Source: Ophiosphaerella korrae
Taxonomy: Eukaryota; Ascomycota; Dothideomycetes; Pleosporales; Phaeosphaeriaceae
Direction: 5' to 3'
Length of the DNA: 64,000 nt
Assembly (NCBI GenBank): GCA_028456385.1
Contig: JALNQF010000080.1
Coordinates: 118,415 to 182,414, forward strand
Shown here: one piece after another, positions 1 through 9,039 of the stretch
How positions within the stretch are numbered: position 1 is the first letter of the stretch
How the letters are laid out: each line of letters begins with the position of its first letter
Position numbers and translations under genes: made by a program
The notes under the pieces: generated by a model
Database searches by the model: none
Told to the model about the DNA's origin: nothing
The model's input: the letters and a program-made list of their open reading frames with translations, nothing else

Positions 1-1126
1 AAGTCATGGTAAATGGTTGCAGTATTGTTTGTTTGATCTACCACGACGCAGGTAGCTCTGCACCCCAATTATTTGCCTACGGCTTCGAGGCTGGGCGTGT
101 AGCGTACATAGATGAGGACCATTCACATTGGAAGCACCATGAAAGAGGAGGAGTTATTTCAAAGCAGACATCTAGACCAGCAAGAAAATACAAACACCAA
201 CCCTCGAATATCCAAAATAACACGGCTCAGAATCGACCCGAACGTCCACCTACCGCACTTCCTCTTCCGAACGAGAGAGGTGGTTTCGCAAGTTGGTATC
301 CACCTGAGCAAGCGAGACGATGCCACAAATTCTCACCGGGCCAAACAGAGACCAAAACCTCCGAACGGCAGCTAGCCGGCACACAGGAAATGATAGAGAA
401 TGTCAGATTCCCCTCGCATCTTGAGAAAGCGTGGAAGTTCAGTGCCACCACGGACAAATTGTCGCAGCCAACCGGATGCTCTGGGTCGACCTGATTGTAG
501 CGCATTAGGGACGCGATGTTTGCTGACGAAGCTAGCACCGAGGGATTAATCTAGACCTTGAATGGGGAAGTCTTACCACAAAGGACCAAGTAATGTTGGT
601 CGCTCTCGTACTCGTCACGGTTTGTGTCGGCAAAAAAAAAAAAAAAAAAAAAAACCATGCCGATACGGGGGTTGGGTTGGATACTGATTGGCTGCAAGGT
701 GGGCTTTGGTCACGATGGATGCTGCCATTGATGGTATTGTCGGGAGTTTGGGTGGCCATGTTGAGTTTCGAGTGGTTCGTGATGTGCTGATGAAAGGGGG
801 GTGGGAGCCCTTTGTACTAATTCACGAGATAGAACTGGTTGTTGGAAAAGTGAATTCTCTGTATTATTACTCACGCATGATGTGCAAACTGCGGCTGTTA
901 ATCGGGTGGTTGTGAGTTTTTATTATGATGAAGAACAAATAGGCCGATTCGAAAGGTCCGGAAAAAGGCACACCAAAGTCACAGCCTCGCGGTTCTATCC
1001 TCTCTTGATTCAGCGAAGGTTTAGTCCAAGTATAGAAAGTCCAGTCGCCAGGCAGGTATTTCCAAATCAGACCATTTGGGCTCCGAGGCAGTTGGCGATG
1101 ATGAAGTTTGAAATCCATATTCAGTC
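1..1126. other. Intergenic or unrecognised DNA at the left edge
   Basis: Balanced base composition, unlike the AT-rich block further right. Both strands carry modest open frames (6-494 on +, 227-538 on -, 801-1130 on +), but none shows a motif I recognise and they overlap on opposite strands. There is an uninterrupted A23 run at 632-654. The region could be the downstream flank of a gene outside the window. I see no tRNA or rRNA here and assign no function. Confidence 0.5.
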
Positions 1127-1146
1127 TTAACCCTAACCCTAGCCCT
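1127..1146. repeat. Short telomere-like motif (CCCTAA units)
   Basis: Two adjacent CCCTAA-type units (TTAACCCTAACCC), followed by a degenerate third (TAGCCCT), match the complement of the fungal telomere repeat TTAGGG. A C13 run follows at 1155-1167. It is far too short to be a chromosome end. It could be an interstitial telomeric scar or a promoter telo-box; chance is also possible. Confidence 0.45.
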
Positions 1147-1515
1147 CCATCTCGCCCCCCCCCCCCCTAACACAGCCTATGCTTGAGCACGTATAGTACC
1201 TAATCCTAGCGTGTCTCTATCCCACCAAGCAAGTGTGTCAGCCAGTCACTCAAAAAAAAAAAAAAAAAAAATTATAAAGCAGAGTGTAACCCGTAAAACA
1301 TGCATTTCTTCCAACAAAATCAACACAACATTCCTCCCCCCCTCCTTAGGCCCCCTTAGCATATCTATTCCCAAGACGCATCCGAGATAAGACGATTTGC
1401 CACCCACCGCAGACCTGGTATTAATTTACATAATAAACTACACTTTGCAAAAAAAAAAAAAAACATAACATGGCAAATTCCCTCCACACCTTCCCCCCCA
1501 CCCCTCATCTCCCAA
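1147..1515. other. Downstream flank of the bZIP gene, with homopolymers
   Basis: About 370 bp with no coding signal. It holds C13 (1155-1167), A20 (1252-1271) and A15 (1449-1463). On the minus strand this is the 3' flank of the bZIP gene ending at 1516, so the 3' UTR should lie here. I see no other gene. Confidence 0.5.
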
Positions 1516-3073
1516 CTACCTCTCCTTAATCTTAACACACCTCGCCAACTCAGGAAAACTCTCCTTAAACCGCTTCCCCAAAGACCAATTTCCCAGGTCG
1601 CGCAGGTGTGTTTCAAACGCGGGGTTGATGACCCACTGGTCGTCTTCCTTGGGAGTGTCGCGGCCGGACTGGGAGTGGACCGAGGATTGGGAGCGGGAGT
1701 GCATTTTGGAGGCGGGGAGGAGGACGTCGTCGGGGTCGTAGGGCCAGTTGAGGGACACGGTGGTGGTGAAGGGGATGAAGAAGTTTTCAAAGGAGAGGAA
1801 GGGGGTGGCGGAGACAAGAGTGTCGCGGAGTTTGGGCCTGGGAGGAGATTAGCACTCTGTGGTCTGCTTTACTTTGAGATAAGGAGGCGCCATACCATGG
1901 CAGGTGGTCGAACCAGCATGGGTGGGGGACGAATAGCTGTGAAGGCCTGGGTGTTGCCCAATGCGGCAGCCTATCGTAGTTTTCCTTGGTGGGCTCGATT
2001 TGCCAGCGCATGAGCAGGAACATGACGAAGATGGTAGCCACCTGTTCGGGCTTGCCGCAGATATCTGGGAAGGTGCGGAGAATGTCTATGAAAAGCCGAG
2101 AGAGGGGGTGCGCGTCTGTGCGGTCGGGATAGACAAGGAGAGTGAAATTTGGATAGAGCGGCCCAACGAGCGAATGGGCAGGCACGCCCTCGGAAGCACG
2201 CTTCTGGCGCTCGATCAGACAGTCGAGCAGAATGACGTCGAGAGGGCAGCTGGGCTGGGTATTGCGGGGCAGGGTGAGGTGGGCGGTGAGGCCGGGGGCA
2301 TACTGGGGAGCAGCACTGCTGCTGACGGCAGCGGGCGGTGGCTGCTGGGGCGGGGGGAGATTGGGGTCCACGACGCGACGCTGGTTGTTGTTGTCGAGGA
2401 GGAAGTCGACGCCCAGGCGCTCGTCAAAGGGCATGTCCTGTGCCATGTGGGGAGGGGGGCTGTCGTTGGAGCAGCGGCGCATGTGGCTGCCGGCCGGGTC
2501 GGCGGGGTACATCCAAGGCCGGGCAGCGTCTGCGGCACCGGGCTCGCTGGCATGGACGCTGGCGCCGTTGGGGGGCTCGCGACGAGGGGGCAAGGCCACC
2601 GACAGCGGCGACCGCTCGGCGGCGGCGGCGAGTTCTGGGCGGTGCTCAGTCATACAATGTCACGATGCAGCGATACAGCGGCGCAGACCATTGAGGCCGG
2701 ACGAGCGCACCATGGGCTGGAGGATGGCCATGACGCTCTCCAGGCGCTTCTTGATGTCGGCATTCTCGGCCTGGACGGCCTCCTTGGCGCGCAAGACCAG
2801 CTGCAGGTCGTGGTAGGGCTGCTGGTTCTCGAGCTCGCGGATGCGCTGGTTCAGGCGGTCGATCTGGCTCTTTGTGCGCTCGCGGATGGCGCGCTGGGCC
2901 TCGCGGTCGTTTGCGCGCTTGCGGGCCAGCTGCTCGGGCGTGAGGTTGGCGACGCCGCGGGCATTGGGGCCGGTGCGGCGCCTCTTGCTGGCCGGGCCGT
3001 GGTCCTGGTCGTGCTGGCCGGCGTCTCTGATGGACGCAGACGAGGGCGTATCAGCAGCGTCCGGGGATGCCAT
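1516..3073 (-). CDS. bZIP transcription factor with C-terminal DUF3425 domain
   Basis: Predicted nuclear regulator binding DNA as a dimer. The start is the ATG at 3073 (MASPDAADTP). Residues about 50-67 form the basic region (RKRANDREAQ then RAIRERTK), followed by a short zipper with Leu at 74 and 81. The C-terminal half matches DUF3425, common in fungal bZIP proteins: it includes LDCLIERQ, a PRPSQLFVPHPCWFDHLPW block and LNWPYDP. One intron is clear: 1838-1895, donor GTATGG, branch-like GCTAAT, acceptor CCCAG, which joins HLPW to PKLRDTL in frame. A second intron is needed because TGA at 2660-2662 interrupts the frame. The best candidates are 2645-2710 (66 nt, GTGCGC...ACTGAG) or 2635-2688 (54 nt, GTCTGC...CCCAG). 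They give about 477 or 481 residues. The stop is TAG at 1516-1518. The target genes are unknown. Confidence 0.88.
1838..1895 (-). other. Intron 2 of the bZIP gene
   Basis: 58-nt GT-AG intron. The donor GTATGG is at 1895, a branch-like GCTAATC lies just upstream of the acceptor TCCTCCCAG, and removal restores the DUF3425 frame across a split Trp codon (TG|G). Confidence 0.85.
2645..2710 (-). other. Probable intron 1 of the bZIP gene (boundaries uncertain)
   Basis: Needed to remove the in-frame TGA at 2660-2662 that separates the bZIP and DUF3425 parts. Both halves lie in the same frame, so the intron length must be a multiple of three. This 66-nt choice uses the weak donor GTGCGC and the acceptor ACTGAG. 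The alternative 2635-2688 uses GTCTGC and CCCAG. Neither donor is canonical. Confidence 0.5.
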
Positions 3074-3299
3074 GGCTGATATAGGCAGAGGTTGCAGCGA
3101 CTCAGCCGGGCAAGAGAGAAATGTCGGAATCGAGTCATGAATATCAGCCCCGGGCCAGCCGGGCACCCCACACGTTGCTGGCTGCCGGCCCGCTCTGCCT
3201 CGGGTAACAACATGCAGCCCGCTAGGCTCGTCTGGCACTGCCGCCTGCAAGCACCATGCACTCAGTGCACCATGCACAGAGCACCACTCCTCCTCCACC
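3074..3299. promoter_or_regulatory. Shared divergent promoter region of the bZIP and hydrolase genes
   Basis: 226 bp separate the two divergent ATG codons (3073 on -, 3300 on +), so both promoters and 5' UTRs must share it or overlap the genes. No clear TATA box or known operator was identified. The arrangement would allow coordinated or mutually exclusive expression, but that is inference only. Confidence 0.5.
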
Positions 3300-4479
3300 A
3301 TGGCCGACGAAAACGTCAGCAAGCTGGGCATCGCCTCGGCCGTCCTCAAGGCTGGTACACTCTGCTCTGCCTGTTCACCGCTGCTCGCTGCCAACAACTG
3401 ACGCCCCCCCCCAGTCGGCTCTGCATCCACCCGCCTCGTCACCTCCCCCTTCAAAGGCCAGAATGGCGCCAACACCTACTTCAAAAACGTCGTGTTCGCC
3501 CTGCTACGCACCCAGCTCGGCAACCTCGACGTCGCCGCCGACCGCTACATGAGCATTGGCACCACAACCACCTACCTCAAGCTCGCAAAGGACCGCAGCT
3601 TTGCCCCCGAGACAATCACCCTCCCCAGCGGCACCCAGGCCCACTGGCTCGGCAGCAGCAGCGCGAAGAATACAATCGTCTACTTCCACGGTACGCGTCC
3701 CTCCCAACTCCAGCAGTCAATAAGCCGTCTAACACGCACGTCCAGGCGGCGGCTACGTCCTCCCCGCCTCCCCCGGCCACCAAGCCTGGCTCCACGACCT
3801 CCAGTCCTCCCTCGGCCCCGACACCTCGGCCCTCCTCCTCGCCTACTCCCTCGCCCCCGAACACCCGTACCCAGCCCAACTCGTCCAAGCCGCCGAACTC
3901 GTCTCCCACCTCCTCACCACCCGGTCTGCAGACTCGCTCATCCTCGCCGGCGACTCTGCAGGCGGCAACCTTGTCCTGTCGCTCCTCTCCCACGTGGCGC
4001 ACCCGCACCCAGACGTGCCGAAGCTCGTGGTCGACGGCACCTTCCGCGCCGCTGTGCTGATTAGCCCGTGGACCAGCCTTACCCAGCTCGGCGCAGAGAG
4101 CTTCACCGTCAACGCCGAGCGCGACCTTTTCGACGCGCGCGCCCTGCGCCGCTGGGCGACGGCCTTCCTCGCGTCCTCGTCCCCTTACGCAGGCGACTTC
4201 TACTCGGAGCCCGTGCTCGCGGCGCCCGAGTGGTGGGCCCCTGTGTCGGGCATCGTGCGCGACGTCATGATTTGGATTGGCGGCAACGAGGTCTTGAAGG
4301 ATGGCATTGTGGCGTTTGCGAAGAAGTTTGAAAAGGGGTTTGGCGAGGGGGTGCAGACGGTTGTTACCAGCGGGGCTGCGCACGAGGAGATGATTGTGGA
4401 GAAGATTCTGGGGTATGCGGGCGATTCGGGCACGGGGAGCGAGGCAGTTGTGAGGGCATGGGTTAAGGCGCGGTTGTAG
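3300..4479 (+). CDS. Alpha/beta hydrolase, HSL-like (Abhydrolase_3) esterase
   Basis: Predicted serine esterase/lipase. Three exons (3300-3354, 3415-3690, 3746-4479) give 354 residues. Introns are 3355-3414 (donor GTACAC, branch CTGAC, acceptor CCCAG) and 3691-3745 (donor GTACGC, acceptor TCCAG). The protein has the hallmarks of the hormone-sensitive-lipase group: an HGGG oxyanion-hole motif at 110-113, a nucleophile elbow GDSAGG with Ser181, a typical YSLAPEHPYP segment at 144-153, a probable acid in the GGNEVLKD stretch (Glu292 or Asp296), and His323 in GAAHEE. It has no obvious signal peptide or membrane helix. Fungal relatives include steryl acetyl hydrolase-like and other small-ester hydrolases; the substrate cannot be named from sequence. 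It is divergent from the bZIP gene and nearly abuts the NLR pseudogene tail to tail (39 bp between stops). Confidence 0.9.
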
Positions 4480-4844
4480 AGGTGTTGGTACATATAGATA
4501 TCGTACCGATATATTTACCTATCGACTTTGCGCTTCTGTGCGAATTGAAATGGAGTTGGAACGCCGAATCCTATGCTGCTGCAGTGCTACCTCAACGCCA
4601 AACTCCGTAATGCGATATGTACACGGCTTTTTTTTTTTTTTTTTCAAATGTGCCGTACCAGCCCCAGAGTAAACCCCCCAGCTAAATACAATCCATACAA
4701 GAAATAAATGACTCTGTTCTTCCCGAAAAAGACTCCAAATGACGCCTAGGTAGATGTGCATGGAACATGCCCATTGTTGGGCTGTGTGTTTGAACGTTGC
4801 GCGGACGTTGGTCTCGGTGGGAAACTGATCGTCCATCTTTAAGA

Positions 4845-5060
4845 TTTGCGCTTCAATCTCAACAATCTTTTCGAGAATCTCTAACGCTTTTTGAAGCTGG
4901 CCATCCTTCCTATAAGCTTGTGCAAGCCGGTGCTGTGTAGTAATTCTCTCGGAATCGTCTGCCCGCAGAGACTGTGCTTCAATCTCAGTAATCTTTTCGA
5001 GAATCTCTAACGCTTTTTGATGAAGCTGGCCATCTTTCATGTAAGCTTGCGCAAGCCTAT
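4845..5060 (-). repeat. Two near-identical TPR-coding repeats in the NLR relic
   Basis: Two units of about 126 and 129 bp encode HRLAQAYxKDGQLxKALEILEKI followed by EIEAQ. They are almost identical at DNA level; one carries an extra in-frame codon (CAT) after GQL. High internal repeat identity is typical of fungal NLR repeat domains and suggests recent unequal exchange or conversion. Confidence 0.7.
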
Positions 5061-6925
5061 GCTGTGAGTTTATCAGAGCGTAATTATCCTCTCTAAAAAT
5101 TTCCTTGCTAACGTCGACAACATGCTTCAGTAAGCGGTAATGCCTTACGAAATTGACCATCTTCCATGTATGCTTCTGCGAGAGATTCCTGCGAGATCAA
5201 TCGCTCCCTATGCTTGCAATCAAACACCCTTTCCCGAATGGCAACCACATCCTCGAGTAGTCTTATTGCTCATGTAACCTGCTCATCTTCCAAATATGCT
5301 CTTGCAAGTACTTGCTGAGAGACTAGCAGGCTGTCATCCTCTTCCTCTTTTGATTTCACTTCCCTTACAACTATATGCTCATACAGTGGTATTGCTTTCT
5401 TCGCTTGTCCATCATTTAGGTACGCAGTTGCAAGTTCATGTTGAGACAAGAACAATTCATCATGATCTTCTCCCATTGATTCCCTTTTCACCTCAACAAT
5501 ACGTTCAAACATTGATATCGCTCTCTTATTCTGCCGATCTAGCGAATATACTCTTGCTAGCTCGTGCTCTGAATCAAGCCGATTCAAGTCAGCCTCTTCT
5601 AAGTCGTCATTTATCCGACAGGACTCCTCTAGCCATTTTATAGATTCTTGTATTCTGCCGTCAGCGGACATACACCAACCTACTCGTAAACTGAGCTTAG
5701 CATTGCCTTCTTTATCACACAAAGGTTTCGTCTTCCAGTAATCGCAACGCGTGTGGCATATACACTCTCCAGGTTTCATAGGCCATCCAATCATAAGACG
5801 GGAGCGTGTTGGCAACATGAATCACTGCTCTTTTCATGACATCCGTAGCATCCCCATGTTCCTTAGTCCAGATCCTGGTTGCTAGGTGCACAAGTCGATG
5901 TAGATCGTACCATTCTTCTCTGTTCGATGCTTCGTCGATGTTGTTGTTCTCTCGTAATGACAGGAATGAGTATACACGAAGCGTGCCAATGGCTTCCTCC
6001 ATGAGCTCTTCTGTTTCCAGACTTGGTAGAAGCGACCGCGGTATAGCCTTCCATTCTATACACGATATGAAGGCTAAAAGGCCTGCTGCTCCTGGGTTGT
6101 TAGCTTGGAGTTGACGGAACGATACGACCCATGTCATCGCCACGGCGTTTGCTGAGCCTTTGTAACGGGTATTATCGCGAAACTCTTTGCTCATCACACT
6201 GACGACATCCTGATCTGTGCTTCTCAATAAGTGTAGATATTTCCCGATGGTGGTTCTGTTTTTATTCAGATAGGCCGCGGCCTGCGTGATAGCGAGAGGT
6301 AGATAGGCGAGTTCATCGAGTAAATCTTTCACTGCCGTACTTTCTTGTAGAAGATTCTTTCTAATCAATGATTTCTCCAGAAATGTGGTTGCGTCTCGTT
6401 GGCTCATGCGTTCGAGCTCTAGGACGTCGCCTCGCGTCAGCGCTATGGCTATTTCTTGGACGCGCGTCGTGAATAAAGTAATTCCCTGCTCACTCTCAGG
6501 CATATAGTCCAAAATTCCCGTCGATATTTCGGTGCCAAATGCGATATCCAGGTCGTCTACATTGTCAACCACAACTAGCCACCTTCCAGCTCGTGTTGTA
6601 CCAAGATAATCTCGTAAAATCACTTTGGCGTCTTCGTCCTTCATTTCCGCTTTGGTGATGCCCAATTGTCGGGAAATGTCCACACAAGCCTGCTCGAAAG
6701 TTTCCATACTCAGCGCAGGTATCCAAAAGATCGAATATTCTGGTAATGTTTCTTTGACATAGTATGCGAAGTTCAAAGCAATTTGTGTTTTGCCCATCCC
6801 TCCAAGACCCACAGTGGATATGCTCTGACAGTCTGAGCTACCAAGCAGCTTTTCTTTGAACATATCCATTTCATCCTTTCTTCCAATAAAGTATCGGTTC
6901 TTGGGAAATGATATGTAGTAGGAGG

Positions 6926-7003
6926 CTGTGAGTCGATAGTCAACATCAGTACAGATAGACAGACAGCACGAGAAACGGCATTCGCTCAGTCATCCAAACT
7001 TAC
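6926..7003 (-). other. Intron between the HET and NB-ARC parts of the NLR relic
   Basis: 78 nt, donor GTAAGT, acceptor ACTCACAG. Splicing joins ...SPFVSS to ASYYISFPKNRYFIGRKDEMD, the usual lead-in to the NB-ARC domain in HET-NLR proteins. Confidence 0.85.
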
Positions 7004-7583
7004 CTGAAGATACAAACGGCGAGTTCATATTTTTGGTTAAAACGGTCGTGTCCGCCTGCTGCCGTTGGTAAGGCTCCATTGTGTTTTCAGTAATCTCCTT
7101 TTGAAGCCGCCGGAAGGCATTTTCCTGCCCTTCTCCATAGATGAGTGGCATGTGTATGTCAAATATCCCAAATAAGGAATATGCCTTATCTTCCTTGCGT
7201 GTAGCATCACGTTTTCCGGCCCAAGACAGTCTTTCGGCGACACTGAAAGTGCGTAAAGAGGCCCCCGTAATTGCAGTGACTGGTATACCTGTAATCTTTT
7301 CGATTTGGTTTTTCAGCTCATACTTGTCTCCTAACCTCTTTCCCCCATGAGAGAAGAAAACGACTGTACGCGGAGCGAGCATTTCCTGGATAGTCCAAGA
7401 TCTAGTGAACCATCGACTTTGTCGAAAAGCAAGTTGCCAGGCACATATGCCAGCCTCATTGCTTGGTAGGCCGGCTGGAACATCTGCTAGGAAGACATAG
7501 CACTTTGTTGCATTGTGGTACCACCTGAACATGGAATTGATCGCCTCTTGAAGCTCGACCGCATTCGTTTTATCGATGCAAAC

Positions 7584-7904
7584 TCAACCTATACTTGCGA
7601 CAACATCGACTTTGTTCAACTGCTTACGCGACCTGTAATTTTTACTACTTAGCTTATTTTCCAGATCGTGTATAATCCCTTCGTCCTATATTTGAAACTA
7701 CCTATGTCTAGAAACTTTAGTAGAGGCATATCCCTGTAGTTAGACCGCTCAGCCTCGGGGGTCTAAAAATAACCCCTCCTCTCCTCTCCCCCCTCCTTCT
7801 TCTTACTTATATAAGAGAGGTAAAAATAACTTACTAGCTATAGATAAGTATAACTACTTACTTGTAGCTATAAAATAACTACCTTCCTACTTAACTAGTC
7901 CTTA
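7584..7904. other. Decayed HET 5' end and boundary into the AT-rich block
   Basis: On the minus strand a weak MPLLKFLDIGSF-like start (ATG near 7730) could be the remnant of the HET N-terminus, but stops follow and the conserved core is lost. Composition shifts from balanced to strongly AT/TpA-rich across about 7620-7800. A short pyrimidine-rich patch lies at about 7772-7803. No other gene is seen. Confidence 0.5.
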
Positions 7905-8332
7905 TATAAGGAGTGTCACTAGGGTCGACTTCCTAATGCCTAAGGGTGTTAGTAGATTAAGAGGTAATAACAAAGCTCGTGTTATAATCTACAATAGGCT
8001 TATAAACAATAGAAGATGTTTTGCAACTATCTTAGTATTGTCGCTCGTAGTTAATAATTAAATTGCCGATGCTATCCTAATAATACGTATTATTACTAAC
8101 TATATACTTGTTGTAATCTATTAATCTATAATTACTAAGACTAATAGATTGTAGATTATCCTAATCTATAATCTACTAATGCTAAGAGTCTATAGATTGT
8201 AGATTACCCTAGGTGTCCTAATTATATATAGTCTCCTAATTAAGTTCGTGTTCCTTAGGGTTATATAAATCTGCGTCTATTATTATAGGGCTAATTAGTT
8301 CTATCTATAGCTCTCTTATTACTATCGTAATA
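7905..8332 (-). repeat. Element 1, 3' LTR (less mutated copy)
   Basis: 428 bp, from TATAAGGAG to CGTAATA in + orientation. It retains more C/G than its partner (for example GTCGAC, GCTCGTG, TTTTGCAAC and TTGCCGATGC survive here but are TpA-mutated in 14510-14937). Confidence 0.9.
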
Positions 8333-9034
8333 CTATCTCCTCCTCTAAGTAGTCCTTCGTTTATCTATCCTAGAGCTAAGGTTATTAATCTACTTTCTTC
8401 GTTAATCTATATTTCTTTATTACTCTCTATAGTTATTTTATCTATATATTATTACTATCTTCTTACTAATTGCGTATTATATAATAGTATTAAGATGTTT
8501 CCTTATTCCTATTATACTTCTCCTAAGATAAATCCTAAGTCCTTTCTTTATATTATTTCTATAAACAATAGTAGAGCTTATAAGGTATGTATTTATATAA
8601 ATATACGTAGTTCTTGTAATATATCTAGTATTTCTCTTTCTAAGTATACGTTTATTATACTTATTCTTATATCTAGGCTTAATAATAATAGGGAGAGCTA
8701 TTAACTAAACTTAAGAGAAATTACTGTCTTAAATTATAGAAGCTAAAGCTAAGTATAAGTAGATCTAGGAGCTTACGTAGAGTAAGCTAGTAAAAAATTA
8801 AGCTTATCTCTCTTGTCTTTGTAAGATAAAGGCGTTAAATAATAAGAAATTAGCTAAGTAGTTAGTAGCTCTAGAAGCTAAGCTAGACTTAGATAAGGCG
8901 TTTAATACTATTGTAGTAGGTCCTATATTAAGCGTTCCTATCGCCTCTCTATCTAATAGTAGTAATATTAGTTCTCTTAGTTTACTACTAGGTATTCTAA
9001 AGAGTTTTAACTTTAGAAGTCCTTTAGTTTCTTA
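8333..9034 (+). pseudogene. Conserved reading frame antisense to pol, next to the 3' LTR
   Basis: From the LTR edge a + strand frame stays open for 123 codons (8333-8704, ending NNNRESY-stop) although surrounding DNA is riddled with stops. A second, shifted frame (about 8739-9034) reads as a coiled-coil-like protein in which TAG falls where Gln (CAG) is likely: KIKALNNKK, EAKLDLDKAF, ending FNFRSPLVS-stop. The same two frames with the same ends recur in elements 3 and 4, and in reverse in element 2. This suggests an accessory protein encoded opposite to gag-pol. Function unknown; phase-biased survival of TpA-rich frames is an alternative. Confidence 0.4.
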
Positions 9035-9039
9035 AAGTA

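Larger units (their letters stand above)
4519..7583 (-). pseudogene. Broken HET-NB-ARC-TPR (fungal NLR, heterokaryon-incompatibility type) gene
   Basis: Relic of an NLR-like self/non-self recognition protein. Reading down the minus strand, the C-terminal half of a HET domain comes first (7583-7004: CIDK, AINSMFRWY, FTRSWTIQEMLAP, EDKAYSLFGIFDI, MPLIYGEG). A canonical intron follows at 6926-7003 (GTAAGT...CACAG). The NB-ARC domain comes next, with P-loop GLGGMGKT, Walker-B-like RWLVVVDNVDD, a TTR sensor motif and LPLAITQAAAYL, then TPR-like repeats. Three lesions break it: a frameshift near 5715-5722 after LEDETFV, an in-frame TGA at 5270-5272 inside a TPR, and a frameshift near 5125-5135. The N-terminal half of HET (the AILSHTWG part) is not readable: a TGA lies at 7584-7586 and the sequence then runs into AT-rich DNA. 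The last about 60 codons, including a poly-Lys stretch from T17 at 4628-4644, do not look like TPR. Confidence 0.85.

Noticed and set aside
6..494. 162-codon + strand open frame at the left edge
   Set aside because: No recognisable motif, overlapping open frame on the other strand, no intron or start context to support it.
1127..1146. Chromosome end (telomere)
   Set aside because: Only about two and a half units, with ordinary sequence on both sides.
1961..3079. Long + strand open frame of 372 codons opposite the bZIP gene
   Set aside because: GC-rich antisense shadow of the bZIP/DUF3425 exon; no domain recognised, while the minus strand has clear bZIP and DUF3425 motifs.
3616..4383. Minus-strand 255-codon open frame across the hydrolase
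   Set aside because: Antisense shadow of the third hydrolase exon; the + strand has the full catalytic motif set and good introns.
7141..7350. 69-codon + strand open frame opposite the HET domain
   Set aside because: Antisense shadow of the HET-coding exon.
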